From contig JACKPC010000006.1 in the NCBI GenBank assembly GCA_024233835.1, positions 248,001 to 312,000 on the forward strand: a stretch of DNA of 64,000 nucleotides, given 5' to 3'. The position numbers and the translations under genes are program-made. Every line of letters begins with the position of its first letter. Within the stretch, counting starts at the first letter, position 1. This DNA comes from Leptospiraceae bacterium (GTDB lineage Bacteria > Spirochaetota > Leptospiria > Leptospirales > Leptospiraceae). Under the pieces are notes generated by a model. It was given only the letters and a program-made list of their open reading frames with translations, was not told where the DNA came from and did not search any database. Below are positions 24,639-35,600 of this stretch, piece by piece.

Positions 24639-26555
24639 TTATTTATGTAACCATAGCTTTTTAACGATTCCCTTTTCTGAGTAGATAGTTACTTTTCCCG
24701 TATTTGTTAAATAAGTTTTGTAATTTCCTTCTATTTCAGCATGCTTCTTAAAGTACTCATCCACTTTATTTTCCCTTATATCCGGTGTAATCGCTTGATT
24801 AAGTTTATAATCTGTGCCGGGAGATAATTCGATATTTGTTACAATAGTATCATGAAATTCAATTTTAGCATTATGTTTATCATAATAGTAATAAACCTTT
24901 TTTCCAAAGTTTTTAGTCCTGGAAAAGTTACCCCATTTCTCAAATACCTCCTTAAAGCTATTTCCAATTCCTACCTCATGTATTTTTGTTTGCATATTAA
25001 TAACAAGTTTTGATTCTGCAACTTGATCTTCCATATTCATCCCGGTAGCGAGAAATTTGGCCCACTCTGAATGCTTATCATATTGAAGATAAAGTGCTGT
25101 GACTACTCTGGCTTTCATTGATTTGGGATCTGTATAATAATGATAAAGTGCAAGATTAAGAATAGATGTGAAACTTCTATTTACATATCTTTTATTATAA
25201 GTTTGCATCCTTTTTATATCACGAGCCATTCTATTAATTTGCTCTTTTGCATTATCATCGGTTTTACTTAACAAATCTTTTATTTTGTTATTAGCTTCAC
25301 TTGCAAGAATCTCAAAAATAGTCAGTGCATCTCGCTTTTTGCCTATGAGATAAAGAACCACTCCAAGATTATTACCCGTTACCAGATTGCCTCTGCTTTC
25401 TTCATAGGCTCTCCTGGCTAAGCTTTCTGCTTTTTGTTCCTGTCGTGGATTTGGAGAGTAGGATAGTAAAGTTGCATAGTTAGAAAGAAAAAAGGGATCC
25501 TTTGTTATACTAATTACCTTTTTATAGGTTTTTTTAGCTTTATAGTAAAACCTCAAATTCCCCGGTATCTTTTTAGTTATATCTCTTGTTCCTAATTTTT
25601 TTAGTAACATATCATTTCGAAAAGATGGTAAATCGATAATAGATCGAAGAAGGAGTTTCTCCACCTCCGCAGATTCCAGCCATAGTTTATGAAGAGCTAC
25701 AGCTTTAGCTCGAAGTAAATCCGGATTATTCTTGAAACGTACGAGTCCATTCTCTATTTCATTAAGAGCATTTTTTAAATTTGTACCTATTTGTATATCT
25801 GCAAAAGCACTTTCCATCTTATCAGCAAAGATATAAAATTTTTTTTCTTTCTCGCTTAATTTACCCAGCCTCCTGTTTGGACTCGGATGAGAAGAAAAAT
25901 AGGGGTTATGATTTCCTTTTTTTAAATTTTCTTGATATTTCTTGTTTAAAAACTTTAGAATTTTTAAGAAGTAAGACGTATCATAACCCGCTTTTCCTAA
26001 AAGAACATATCCTGTTTTATCTGCATCGAGTTCTAAATCCTGACCAAATTTAATTAAACTAAGTGAATTGCTTGTTGAGCTTTTACTAAAGCTATACTTT
26101 TTCATGTATAACTTGAAAGTGTGCCTGTTATAGTAATGAGCAAGTTCATGAGCCAGAATACCGGAAATATAAAACTCTCTATATGTATTATGCTCCAGTC
26201 CATTCTCTTTCTGCTTTTTTATTTCCTTATCGATTGCATCTAATGTACCGGTATGAAGAATAAATTGTCCACCCGGATATACATAAGCATTAAAACTGGG
26301 ATTTTTTATTATTGAATACTCTATTTTAAAATTAGACAGACCGGAAGACTGAGCCAGACGGTAGAAAGTTCTATCCAGTATACTTTTCCAATCCTTATAA
26401 TTGTTTAAAACAGTATTACTTTCTTTGTAATTCTTGTACTCCATTTCTGATAAATTTAGAATATAGTTGGATAATGCTTTTTTATATCCTAATATTTTTT
26501 CTGCTAATAAACTAAAATTACAAATATGAAAGATTATTATAAAAGTCCTTATCAT
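24639..26555 (-). CDS. Secreted M48-family zinc metallopeptidase with TPR region
   Basis: The 638-residue protein has a signal peptide and a gluzincin core: GILAHELAHYYNRHTF supplies HExxH (about residue 141) and LELDADKTGYVLLGKAGYD supplies the third ligand Glu and family DxxG motif. SSHPSPNRRLGKL follows as in BepA and Oma1-like enzymes. Residues about 260-470 contain TPR-like helices, and the last 100 residues form an unknown beta-rich domain. BepA-type proteins are periplasmic and survey outer membrane assembly. It is the last gene of a run that includes the DUF4384 protein 12 bases upstream. Confidence 0.85.
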   Translation of the reverse strand: MIRTFIIIFHICNFSLLAEKILGYKKALSNYILNLSEMEYKNYKESNTVLNNYKDWKSILDRTFYRLAQSSGLSNFKIEYSIIKNPSFNAYVYPGGQFILHTGTLDAIDKEIKKQKENGLEHNTYREFYISGILAHELAHYYNRHTFKLYMKKYSFSKSSTSNSLSLIKFGQDLELDADKTGYVLLGKAGYDTSYFLKILKFLNKKYQENLKKGNHNPYFSSHPSPNRRLGKLSEKEKKFYIFADKMESAFADIQIGTNLKNALNEIENGLVRFKNNPDLLRAKAVALHKLWLESAEVEKLLLRSIIDLPSFRNDMLLKKLGTRDITKKIPGNLRFYYKAKKTYKKVISITKDPFFLSNYATLLSYSPNPRQEQKAESLARRAYEESRGNLVTGNNLGVVLYLIGKKRDALTIFEILASEANNKIKDLLSKTDDNAKEQINRMARDIKRMQTYNKRYVNRSFTSILNLALYHYYTDPKSMKARVVTALYLQYDKHSEWAKFLATGMNMEDQVAESKLVINMQTKIHEVGIGNSFKEVFEKWGNFSRTKNFGKKVYYYYDKHNAKIEFHDTIVTNIELSPGTDYKLNQAITPDIRENKVDEYFKKHAEIEGNYKTYLTNTGKVTIYSEKGIVKKLWLHK

Positions 26556-26567
26556 TCCATTCTCCAG

Positions 26568-27518
26568 TTATTTTATAGTTTCAGATGTGATAATTTTTAC
26601 ATCATAAGAATTTTGAGGTATTTTTTTTAATCCAATTACTCCGTATTGTGCTTTTCCAATATCTGCGTATTTATAAATTCCTGCACGGGGACTATTTCCG
26701 GGTAAACCAACAGGCTGCAAAGAAGCAATCATAATCACCTTATCTTTTCCAATAGGATAATCTCCATAAAGTATATATTTGTCTTTTGATGATGGAAAAA
26801 CATTCTCTCTACCTGTACGAATCTTATTGCTGCTTGAATATTTATTTGGAAATAATTGGATAATTTTTTTATCCTGAGTATATGCGAACACAGTCAAATA
26901 TATATAACTCCTGTCTAAATCCTCTCTTATTACTCTATATCTAAATCCAACTTTTTCTTTTAGATGAAATTTACAATGTGTATTATCTGTATTTATAATT
27001 TCCTCATCGTCATCTTCGTCCTCTTCTTTTTGATTGATACATTCAATATCACCAAATTTTACAAGTTTATCTTCAGACTCAGAAACTGATATATTAACAA
27101 ACTCATATAATATAGCTTCTCTCTCTATAATTTCTGATAAGCTTTTAAGACTTTTTTTTGAATATTTTTTCCAGCTAGCCATTACTTTCCCATTTTTAAT
27201 TTCTATGAGTTTAAAACCAGTATTACTCTTACCTTCTAACAATAACAGATAATCAAGCATCTTACTTTTAGCAAGTTTCTTAAGCAAATCCGGATTAGAA
27301 ATACCGGCTTCTCCAATTTTCTTATCTTTCAATGCCCCCTGTAATTGATTTTTGTTTAAGACAATAGTATTTGGCATTTTTGAAAGAGCTCTCTTTATAT
27401 CCTTACGAATACTTCCCTTTGCTTTTCCGGCTATAAATATAGAAATTTTTCCTGTTTCGACTGAGGAAAATAAGGGTAAAGTGATAAGAAAAACGAAAAT
27501 GTATATAATTCTCTTCAT
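26568..27518 (-). CDS. Secreted DUF4384-containing protein
   Basis: The 316-residue protein has a signal peptide, then about 120 residues with a fold like a nucleotide- or ligand-sensing GNA1946/TolB-type N-terminal domain (KMLDYLLLLEGK), an acidic spacer (about 160-175) and a C-terminal DUF4384 domain. The latter reads YIYLTVFAYTQDKKIIQLFP, NKIRTGRENVFP and DYPIGKDKVIMIAS. DUF4384 is a beta-sandwich found in secreted signalling or protease-linked proteins. It sits between the SpoIIE fusion and the M48 peptidase genes with short gaps. Confidence 0.7.
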   Translation of the reverse strand: MKRIIYIFVFLITLPLFSSVETGKISIFIAGKAKGSIRKDIKRALSKMPNTIVLNKNQLQGALKDKKIGEAGISNPDLLKKLAKSKMLDYLLLLEGKSNTGFKLIEIKNGKVMASWKKYSKKSLKSLSEIIEREAILYEFVNISVSESEDKLVKFGDIECINQKEEDEDDDEEIINTDNTHCKFHLKEKVGFRYRVIREDLDRSYIYLTVFAYTQDKKIIQLFPNKYSSSNKIRTGRENVFPSSKDKYILYGDYPIGKDKVIMIASLQPVGLPGNSPRAGIYKYADIGKAQYGVIGLKKIPQNSYDVKIITSETIK

Positions 27519-27564
27519 AAGAATTCCTTTATACAGCTATCCCATTAAAAAAGCCAGAAGTTTT

Positions 27565-30500
27565 TCAAATAGATTCCCGAATATTTTTTTCCAAATAAGC
27601 TTTCCAGCGCTTCAATCTATCGTCCTCTATGGAAATTTTAAGTAACTGAGTTCCTATGTATTTAACTCTTTCTGTTTTCCCTGCTTTTATATATGATTTT
27701 AGTAGGTTAATTGTATTTTCTATCTCTTTTGAACCACGAAGGCGAATTCTTTCTCCAAAATCTATAGCTTTCTCATACTTTTTTATTTTTCTTAAACAAT
27801 AAGAGTTTGCAAAAATAGCAGCTGTATCTTCAGGATGGGCATAGATATAGGCTTCGAGATAGTTCGATGCTTTTTCATAATCTTCCTTTTGTATAAGGAG
27901 TTCAATAAACCACTTGAATACTTTTTTATTGGAAGTTTCAAAGTATGTTTTTTCTAATTTGGATATAACTAAATCATATTTCTGCTCTAACAAATATTGA
28001 TTCACTTCTTTTACAAGCCCTTTTAAATCTAACTTTGAACTTACATTAGGTTTATTATAAGCCGTATAAGTAATCTTTAATAAAGAAAAATCATCTGTAA
28101 TTTCTCCCCAAAAACCAATATATTGATAAATTTTACTCAAGTCAGCTCCGGCATCTTCTATTTTAAGTAGGAATGCTTCTTCATTTTCATTTATAATCCT
28201 CGAACCATCTTCAGCTTCTCCTACAACCACATCATCTTTTCCATCAGAACCCATAAGAATTATATCACCCTCAGATAAGTTAAATGTATCTATATGGATT
28301 ATATCCGGTAGATCAGTAGTGCCTAGCTTACGAATAAAACTATTGTATTTTAAAAAAGAAGCTTTTTTATCTCTATATAAAATTAACTCCGGATGCTCAA
28401 TATTAACATAATACATCAGACCTGATTCTTCATCAATTAAACCCACGACAAGAGAAATTAACATAGAACCATTGAAACTCAAGAAAACTCCATTTAACTC
28501 TTTAATAACAATTTTTAACCATCTTTCAGGGTAATGGTTTAACTCAGAAGGATTCATCTTCGTTCTCTCTATAATGGATTGAAAAACAGAACCCAATACC
28601 AGAACTCCTCCTGCACCCTGTATAGATTTTCCCATAGCATCAGCATTCATAAACAAAATGTGGCTTCTATTTTTTAATGTAAGCTTATGAGCAATGTTAA
28701 TGTCTCCTCCGATTTCATAGTATTTTTCTTTAAACAAGAAAGACTTTTTTTGTTTCAAAAACGATTCGACCTGCACATAAGGACTCTGAATTACATTTTG
28801 TCCGAGAGGAGTAATCAATAAGCTGGTTAAAAAATAATCTCCATCCTGTATTTTTTTTAAGGCTTCCACCTGATCCAGAGTTTCTTTTAATTCTTTTGTT
28901 CTTTCAATTACTTTTTTCTCCAGATCTAAGTAGCTGAGTTCCAATTCTCTTTGTAAGCGTCTTTCATGACTTTCATCCCGGATAATCAATAAATAACCTA
29001 CAGAACGACCGGTATCATCCAGGCGTAAAGAACAGGCGACCTGTGCCGGTAAAATATTAGAATCATCTTTTACAAGATCAATAGAACCAAGAAAACCTTC
29101 TTCTTCCCTCAATTTCTCTTCAAAATTTTTCCAGGACTCAAGCGAAGTAAACAGTTCATGTATCTTTTTTACTTTCGCTGATTTTCCCAAAAGATTCAAG
29201 AAGGTATGGTTAAATAGTAATGGTTCCCCCTTTATATTGTACGTGGCTATACCTGAAAACCGGGATGCTTCCATTAGCGCTTCCATGTCTTTGACTTTTT
29301 GAAGGAAATGAACAATTTGAATAAATCTGAATTTCTCCTGTGTCTGCTTAAGATATTCTAAATATTTTAAATTGCTGACTAACTTATCCAGCCTTTTATC
29401 CTGTAATGCCTCACCCGTAAACCAAAACATGTTTGCATGTTCGGAAGCTTTAAACACCTTTTGAAACTCTTCATATTCTACATCTTTATTTTCATTTAAA
29501 TATTCAAAATCCCATTCAGGATACTCTTTTTCTTCTCGATTATCCTGTAAGCTTAACCAGGAATAAGTACCGAAATGTCCATTTTTAGATATATCCATCT
29601 CGACACCATTTGCAAGAACAACATGTACCTCTGATTGAATGGTAAAAAGTAGCATTGCTTCTTCATGAACATACCAATCGAGGTCCTGTAATTTCATTTC
29701 CGAAACAACTTCATTTTCAGCAGTCATAGATTCAAGGAATAATTGCTGGTATATATCATCCTCAACAAGAGAAAAAGGTCCTTCTTTAGAAAGAAAAATA
29801 TAATGATGAAAACCGGAATACATAATCGGATTATCAATCGGCGCTACTGCAAAATCACCCGGATATATACCTTCTCCCCTCATCCTGGCATTCGGAACCC
29901 TTTCCATCCACTCAGTTCTCGGAATAATCTCATATTCTAATGTAATATTAATATCTTCCAGATAAGCAGCAATCATTTGAACAAGACTCGCCGAATGATC
30001 TGCAACAATACCCTTCAGAGTAAATCCTTCTTCAAAACCCGCTTCCTTTAAAAGTTCCAGGGCTTTTTCAGGATCATACTGATAAATTTGTAAATAAGGA
30101 TTATATCCAAATTGACCCTCTGTAGCTATAGACCTTTGTGGAATCGAGTTTCCGTGACTGTGAAATCGTGCAATCATAGTATTGTCAATAGCCAAATTCA
30201 TAGCCAATCTAACCCGCTTATCTAATAAGGGACCTTTGGAAGCTAAAAGAAACCAGTGAGAAAAAGTTGAAAGCTGGCTTTGTATATAAAGATTCTTTTC
30301 CGTACGTAAGAGAGGAATCTGGAGGTCCTGAACTCCATACATCAAATCTACCTTTTCCTGCTTAATCCCTTCTGTCCAATATTGTGAGGGGAGACAAAGA
30401 AAACGCAGTCCGAAAACTTTAGGCTTGCCTCCCCAATAGTTTTCGTTGGCCCGAAGAACAATTTCTTTTCCCTTCTGCATAGACTCGAAAATGAAAGGAC

Positions 30501-30990
30501 CGGTTCCTACCGGTTTATCTTTAAAATAATCCACTCCTTTCTCTTTTAATAACTGAGGAGGAACAATAGCCGAAAAAATTGCCATTCGATAAGGTAACAT
30601 ACTATCAGGAAAATGTGTATAAATATTTACTTCGTATTCCGATACCTTTTCAACTTCCTTAATAGAGGATAAAATTCCCAGGCCGGTAGGAGATTTATTT
30701 TCAGGATTTATCTGGGCTTGTAAGGTAAGTACCACCGCCTCAGCATTAAAATCCTCTAAATTATGAAATTTTACTCCTTCCCTCAGGATGAAAGAAAAAC
30801 AGGTAGGACTAAGACGTTTCCAGGAAGTAGCTAATAAAGGTTTAATTTCTCCATCTTTTCCAATATAGGTAAGACTATCATGACAGGCCGTTATGAGCGT
30901 ATAAGAATCCGGATCAAAACCATGGAAGGGATCCAGAGAACTCGGCTGGCCTGTAAAATAAGCAATACGGATATAGTTTTTTTCCTGCAT
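27565..30990 (-). CDS. Solute-binding domain / PAS / SpoIIE phosphatase / TPR fusion without export signal
   Basis: The product of about 1141 residues has four parts. Residues 1-505 match family 5 (peptide/nickel) ABC solute-binding proteins: LATSWKRLSPTCFSFILREG, VGTGPFIFESMQKGKEIVL, NENYWGGKP and DKRVRLAMNLAID. Residues about 560-690 look like PAS, followed by a coiled coil. Residues about 745-985 are a SpoIIE/PP2C phosphatase with GGD, DAMGKSIQGAGG, GSDGKDD and DDFSLL metal and core motifs. The last 130 residues are TPR-like. There is no signal peptide or membrane helix, and an in-frame stop lies just before the GAGAGG ribosome binding site, so the start is firm. The protein should be cytoplasmic and could couple peptide or solute binding to dephosphorylation of a partner, perhaps an anti-sigma antagonist. 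Confidence 0.85.
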   Translation of the reverse strand: MQEKNYIRIAYFTGQPSSLDPFHGFDPDSYTLITACHDSLTYIGKDGEIKPLLATSWKRLSPTCFSFILREGVKFHNLEDFNAEAVVLTLQAQINPENKSPTGLGILSSIKEVEKVSEYEVNIYTHFPDSMLPYRMAIFSAIVPPQLLKEKGVDYFKDKPVGTGPFIFESMQKGKEIVLRANENYWGGKPKVFGLRFLCLPSQYWTEGIKQEKVDLMYGVQDLQIPLLRTEKNLYIQSQLSTFSHWFLLASKGPLLDKRVRLAMNLAIDNTMIARFHSHGNSIPQRSIATEGQFGYNPYLQIYQYDPEKALELLKEAGFEEGFTLKGIVADHSASLVQMIAAYLEDINITLEYEIIPRTEWMERVPNARMRGEGIYPGDFAVAPIDNPIMYSGFHHYIFLSKEGPFSLVEDDIYQQLFLESMTAENEVVSEMKLQDLDWYVHEEAMLLFTIQSEVHVVLANGVEMDISKNGHFGTYSWLSLQDNREEKEYPEWDFEYLNENKDVEYEEFQKVFKASEHANMFWFTGEALQDKRLDKLVSNLKYLEYLKQTQEKFRFIQIVHFLQKVKDMEALMEASRFSGIATYNIKGEPLLFNHTFLNLLGKSAKVKKIHELFTSLESWKNFEEKLREEEGFLGSIDLVKDDSNILPAQVACSLRLDDTGRSVGYLLIIRDESHERRLQRELELSYLDLEKKVIERTKELKETLDQVEALKKIQDGDYFLTSLLITPLGQNVIQSPYVQVESFLKQKKSFLFKEKYYEIGGDINIAHKLTLKNRSHILFMNADAMGKSIQGAGGVLVLGSVFQSIIERTKMNPSELNHYPERWLKIVIKELNGVFLSFNGSMLISLVVGLIDEESGLMYYVNIEHPELILYRDKKASFLKYNSFIRKLGTTDLPDIIHIDTFNLSEGDIILMGSDGKDDVVVGEAEDGSRIINENEEAFLLKIEDAGADLSKIYQYIGFWGEITDDFSLLKITYTAYNKPNVSSKLDLKGLVKEVNQYLLEQKYDLVISKLEKTYFETSNKKVFKWFIELLIQKEDYEKASNYLEAYIYAHPEDTAAIFANSYCLRKIKKYEKAIDFGERIRLRGSKEIENTINLLKSYIKAGKTERVKYIGTQLLKISIEDDRLKRWKAYLEKNIRESI

Positions 30991-31065
30991 CTTCATTCCT
31001 CTCTGTCAGTTTATCGGAAATTTATTGACAAAGTATAGAGAAAGATACAGATTTTCAGTCAGAGT

Positions 31066-31770
31066 TTATTTCTTCATTTTTTCTTTTGAACTTTTATAGA
31101 TAGACAAATTTTTCAGTTTTTGTTCTTTCAAAAGCTCATAGGTTTTTTCCTTCATTACTTTCAATTCCTCAAAAATCCGGAGTTTCTCGACCATATAATC
31201 ATCTAAAAGCTTTTTAACCATTTTGTCCTTGTCTTGAATTAGTTCTTCCCCCGCCTGAAGAGTATCTCTTACAATGTCCGAAGAAGCATCTCGAATTTCA
31301 ACTTTACCGCTATGCACGAAAACACCGTTTTTCTCAGCACCTACGGAAGATGGATAATCCTGGATCAAGAATTCAGTCCCTCTTACACCTGCCACATAAG
31401 TTTTCGTTAAAACCTTAAAATTTGATTTTTTTTCCAGATCTTTTAAAATACGGGTGTACAAAGCACCTTCCTTCAACAAAAGTGTTATATCAAATTTTTC
31501 TTCAGTACCGGAGTATTCAAGGGAAAGTTTTGAATATGAAGGGAGATGCAGGATGGAGTTCTTTCCCAGCTGGATCCTTAATTGTCCTTTTTTAGTAAAC
31601 ACACTGGAACCGGGCTGCAAAAGAGTATGCACTTTCAGGTTCTCCATTTTACTCTCTTCCTGATAATAGGCTTCTCCATTTACAAAAGTTACCAGGGCAA
31701 TGATCTTATTTTTATCAGCATAAACTCCTACTGAAAACAGGTACAACAGAATCGAAGCGAGAACTTTCAT
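31066..31770 (-). CDS. Secreted FecR-domain protein
   Basis: The 234-residue protein has a signal peptide and a FecR domain: GEAYYQ, LQPGSSVFTKKGQLRIQLGK, SILHLPSYSKLSL and TKTYVAGVRGTEFLI, which is the hallmark of the family (VRGTEF). The C-terminal 60 residues are a lysine-rich coiled coil. In spirochaetes such FecR proteins are periplasmic or surface proteins rather than the classical sigma regulators. It is upstream of the SpoIIE fusion gene (75-base gap) and downstream of the zinc peptidase gene (18-base gap), so the three may form one operon. Confidence 0.85.
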   Translation of the reverse strand: MKVLASILLYLFSVGVYADKNKIIALVTFVNGEAYYQEESKMENLKVHTLLQPGSSVFTKKGQLRIQLGKNSILHLPSYSKLSLEYSGTEEKFDITLLLKEGALYTRILKDLEKKSNFKVLTKTYVAGVRGTEFLIQDYPSSVGAEKNGVFVHSGKVEIRDASSDIVRDTLQAGEELIQDKDKMVKKLLDDYMVEKLRIFEELKVMKEKTYELLKEQKLKNLSIYKSSKEKMKK

Positions 31771-31788
31771 CGTAATCTCCCTTTAAGT

Positions 31789-32496
31789 TTAATCATCCGA
31801 ACGAAAAAAGCCGAGACGAAACAAATAATATAATAAAGTAGCAATTCCTGTTACAGCAGCCGCTACATAAGTCCAGGCAGCCGCGTTTAAAACTTCATTA
31901 ACAGCCTCTGCTTCCTTACCATGGATATAGCCCATCCTCACAAGAATTTCCTTGGCTCGATTCGAAGCATCTATTTCAACCGGAACGGTTATTAATTGAA
32001 ACAGTACCACTATAGAGAACAGGACAACTCCAATAATTGCAATAAAAAAACCAACTTTTCCCATTAGATACATGAGAAACATTCCCAGCATAATAATAAA
32101 CCAGCTCATAGAAGATGCAAAACCGGCAATCGGAACAATAGCCGAGCGGAAGCCTAGCATAGGATACTGAACTTTATCCTGGATAGCATGTCCGGCTTCA
32201 TGAGCTGCTACACCAAAAGCAGCAATACTATTAGAAGAATACGTGGCATCTGAAAGCCGTAAAGTTTTAGAAGAAGGATCGTAATGATCGGTTAAATCTC
32301 CGGGTACATGTTCAACCCGTACATAATTTAGTCCATTTGCATCTAAAATCGCTCTAGCCACCATTGCACCGGTAGCTCCGGTACTTGACTTATAAGAACT
32401 CCAATGAGAAAAGCTGGATTTCACCTTATAACTCGCCCATAAACTTAAAAGCATGGCCGGACCTACAATCAAAAAATATGAAAAATCAAAATACAT
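31789..32496 (-). CDS. Membrane zinc metallopeptidase (YugP, Zn_peptidase_2 family)
   Basis: The 235-residue protein has an N-terminal helix, the zinc motif in FGVAAHEAGHAIQDK, and the family's later membrane helices with EIDASNRAKEILVRMGYI between them. About four membrane segments are visible. The YugP family is conserved and membrane-bound, but its role is not well defined. The ATG at 32496 with GGGAGGG upstream is favoured; the longer frame starts with TTG. It is probably the first gene of the minus-strand run leading to the FecR gene. Confidence 0.9.
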   Translation of the reverse strand: MYFDFSYFLIVGPAMLLSLWASYKVKSSFSHWSSYKSSTGATGAMVARAILDANGLNYVRVEHVPGDLTDHYDPSSKTLRLSDATYSSNSIAAFGVAAHEAGHAIQDKVQYPMLGFRSAIVPIAGFASSMSWFIIMLGMFLMYLMGKVGFFIAIIGVVLFSIVVLFQLITVPVEIDASNRAKEILVRMGYIHGKEAEAVNEVLNAAAWTYVAAAVTGIATLLYYLFRLGFFRSDD

Positions 32497-32664
32497 ATTC
32501 CCTCCCAAAAGTATAGACGGTTAAAACAAGCAAGGATACATTTTTTTATAGTTAGATTTCTATCCATTTCTAATTATATCCTGAATTTTCAAACAGGAAA
32601 ACCTTTTTTTATAGACAAAAAAGTTTTGTTTGTTAGGGTATTTCTCCATAAAACCGGTTACTCA

Positions 32665-35600
32665 ATGAAAAAATTCAAGCATGTATTGTTTATAATTTTA
32701 TTACCCATATTATTACTTACTGAATTATCCTCAGAAACACTAAAGAAAAATGGAATTTTAGATCTTTCTGACTTTGATTTATCTAAACAGGACAAACCCA
32801 TACCTCTTGACACCTACTGGGAATTTTATTGGAAAAAGTTTTATCTTTCTTCTGATTTCTACGGAGAAACAAAACCCAGACCGGATATTTACATGGAAGT
32901 ACCCTCTACCTGGCAAAATTTGAATAATCAATTTTTTGATAAACAGGGCTTTGCCACATATCGCTTACGTGTATTTTTACATGATACGAATCCCATTAGT
33001 TTTTATACAAAAGGTATGGGAACGAATCTGAGACTTTTTATTAATGGGGAATTAGCAGTCGAGGTTGGAAAACCGGGTAAAACAGTCTTCGAATCCATCC
33101 CGAATAGCACACCGACTAGCTTCACCTATTTTCCTAAAACTAAAGATCTGGAACTTATAGTACATATCTCTAATTTTCATTATCGAATGTCCGGTTTCTG
33201 GTATCCACTGGAAATTGGAACTCCAAAACTCATAAACCGAAAACTTCATTATTCCTATTTTCTTGAATTCTGTTTATTTGCCAGTATGTTCATGATGGGA
33301 TTGTATCATATCGGGATTTATAGTAACCGCAGGCAAGCACTTGAAGCTCTATACTTCGGACTCTTTTGTCTTATTTTCGCTCTAAGAACTCTTGTACTGG
33401 GTGAAAAATTCCTACCTTCCTACTTTGAAGGAATGCCCTGGGAGCTCACTCTAAAAATAGAATATTTATCCTTTTATCTCGGGCTCCCCATATTCATGTT
33501 CTATTATCTACATCTATTCAAACAAATTAATTATCCCAAATTTATTTACTTTATTGGAGCGATGGCTGCCCTTTTTTCTCTTTTCGTTCTTTTTGGTACT
33601 TCTTTTTACTACACCCATAGCGTACAGGCCTATCAATTATTAACTCTGAGTTGCATAGTTTATATTTTAGCAACCTTACTGAAAGGTTCTAAATTTAACT
33701 TACCCGGTAGTAAGCTTTTTATATTTAGTTTGCTTATTTTCTCAACAACCATAATTCATGATTTCTTATACAGCAACCAAATCATTATCCATTCTATCCA
33801 TCTGGCTCCTTTTGGATTTATTTCTTTTATCTTTCTACAGAGCTACCTTCTTTCAAAAAACTTTTCGATAGCTTTCTCTACTACAGAAAGACTCGGAATT
33901 GAGCTAAAGGAGAAAAATGAGGCTCTGACAAAACTGGATAAATTAAAAGATGATTTTTTAGCCAATACCTCACACGAATTAAAAACCCCTTTAAACGGAA
34001 TTATAGGCTTAAGTGAATCTCTTTTAGATGGAGCTGCAGGAAAGCTTCCGGAAAAAGTAGCTTATAATCTTTCTCTTATTATCACCAGTGGAAAACGACT
34101 TTCTAACCTGGTAAATGATATTTTAGATTTTTCGAAAATGCGAAGTAACGAAATTAAAGTCAGTAAAAAACCGGTTGATATCTATTCTATTTCCAATCTT
34201 GTTTTAACTTTATCCGAGGCACTCATACAAAAGAAAAATATTACATTAAAAAATTCTATACCTCAGGATTTTCCATCTGCTATAGGAGATGAAAACAGGA
34301 TACAACAGATATTATATAATTTAGTTGGAAATGCTATCAAGTTTACAGATAGTGGTGAGGTAGAAATTAGAGCCGAAGTGAAAGAAGATAGTTTTATGTA
34401 TATCTCGATTTCGGATACAGGAATAGGTATTCCGGAAGATAAATTTGAAGCCATTTTTAAATCCTTTGAACAGATAGACTCTTCTTCCGATAGAACATAC
34501 GGAGGAACCGGACTCGGACTTACCGTTACCCGTCAATTAGTAGAACTGCACGATGGTAAAATTACTCTGGAATCTACTCTGGGCGAAGGCTCTACTTTCA
34601 CATTCTCCTTACCTGTATCCCAGGAAAAAGCCAGTTCTAAAGAGCCTCAAGAAGAATCGATTCTAACAAGGTTAAGTGAAAACCCATTAGAATTAGCAGA
34701 ACAAATAACTCTTAACAAAGGGGAATTTAACTATAAAATTTTAATTGTAGACGACGAACCAATCAACCTACAGGTTTTATCCAATCACTTAAGCCTTCAT
34801 AACTATTCTATTTTACAGGCTTCTAATGGACAGGAAGCACTTGATATTTTATCCAAATCACCGGTAATTCCCGACCTAATTCTTTTAGATGTTATGATGC
34901 CCAAAATGACTGGTTATGAGGTATGTAAGAAAATTAGAGAAAACTATAATGCTAATATATTACCTATTGTCTTACTTACAGCAAAAAATCAGATTAATGA
35001 TCTGGTTCAGGGTTTTATACACGGAGCCAATGACTATCTAACAAAACCTTTCAGTAAGGATGAGCTTTTAACCCGGATAAAAAACCATTTAAACCTATCA
35101 AAAACCTCAGGAGCCTATGAAAAATTTGTTCCTCAGGAATTTATAAAACTTATCAATAAAGACAGTATTATCGATGTAAAATTGGGTGATCACTCAGAAA
35201 AATATATGTCAGTTCTTTTTTCGGATATACGTTCCTTCACAACTCTTTCAGAAACAATGAGTCCCAGAGAAAACTTTAATTTTATAAACTCTTATCTAAA
35301 AAGAATGTCTCCAATTATACAGGAACACAGAGGATTTATTGATAAATATATTGGAGACGCCATTATGGCTTTATACCCTGAAGAAACCGAAGACGCTATT
35401 TCTTCAGCTATATCTATGCAAAAAAATTTACAGGAATATAATTTTCACAGGATAAATTCCGGCTACAAGACAATAGAAATTGGGATAGGTATTAATACCG
35501 GGAACTTAATGCTCGGTACTATTGGCGGCCTGAACAGGATGGAAGGAACCGTGATTTCTGATGCAGTCAACCTGGCATCTCGTGTAGAAAGCATGACAAA

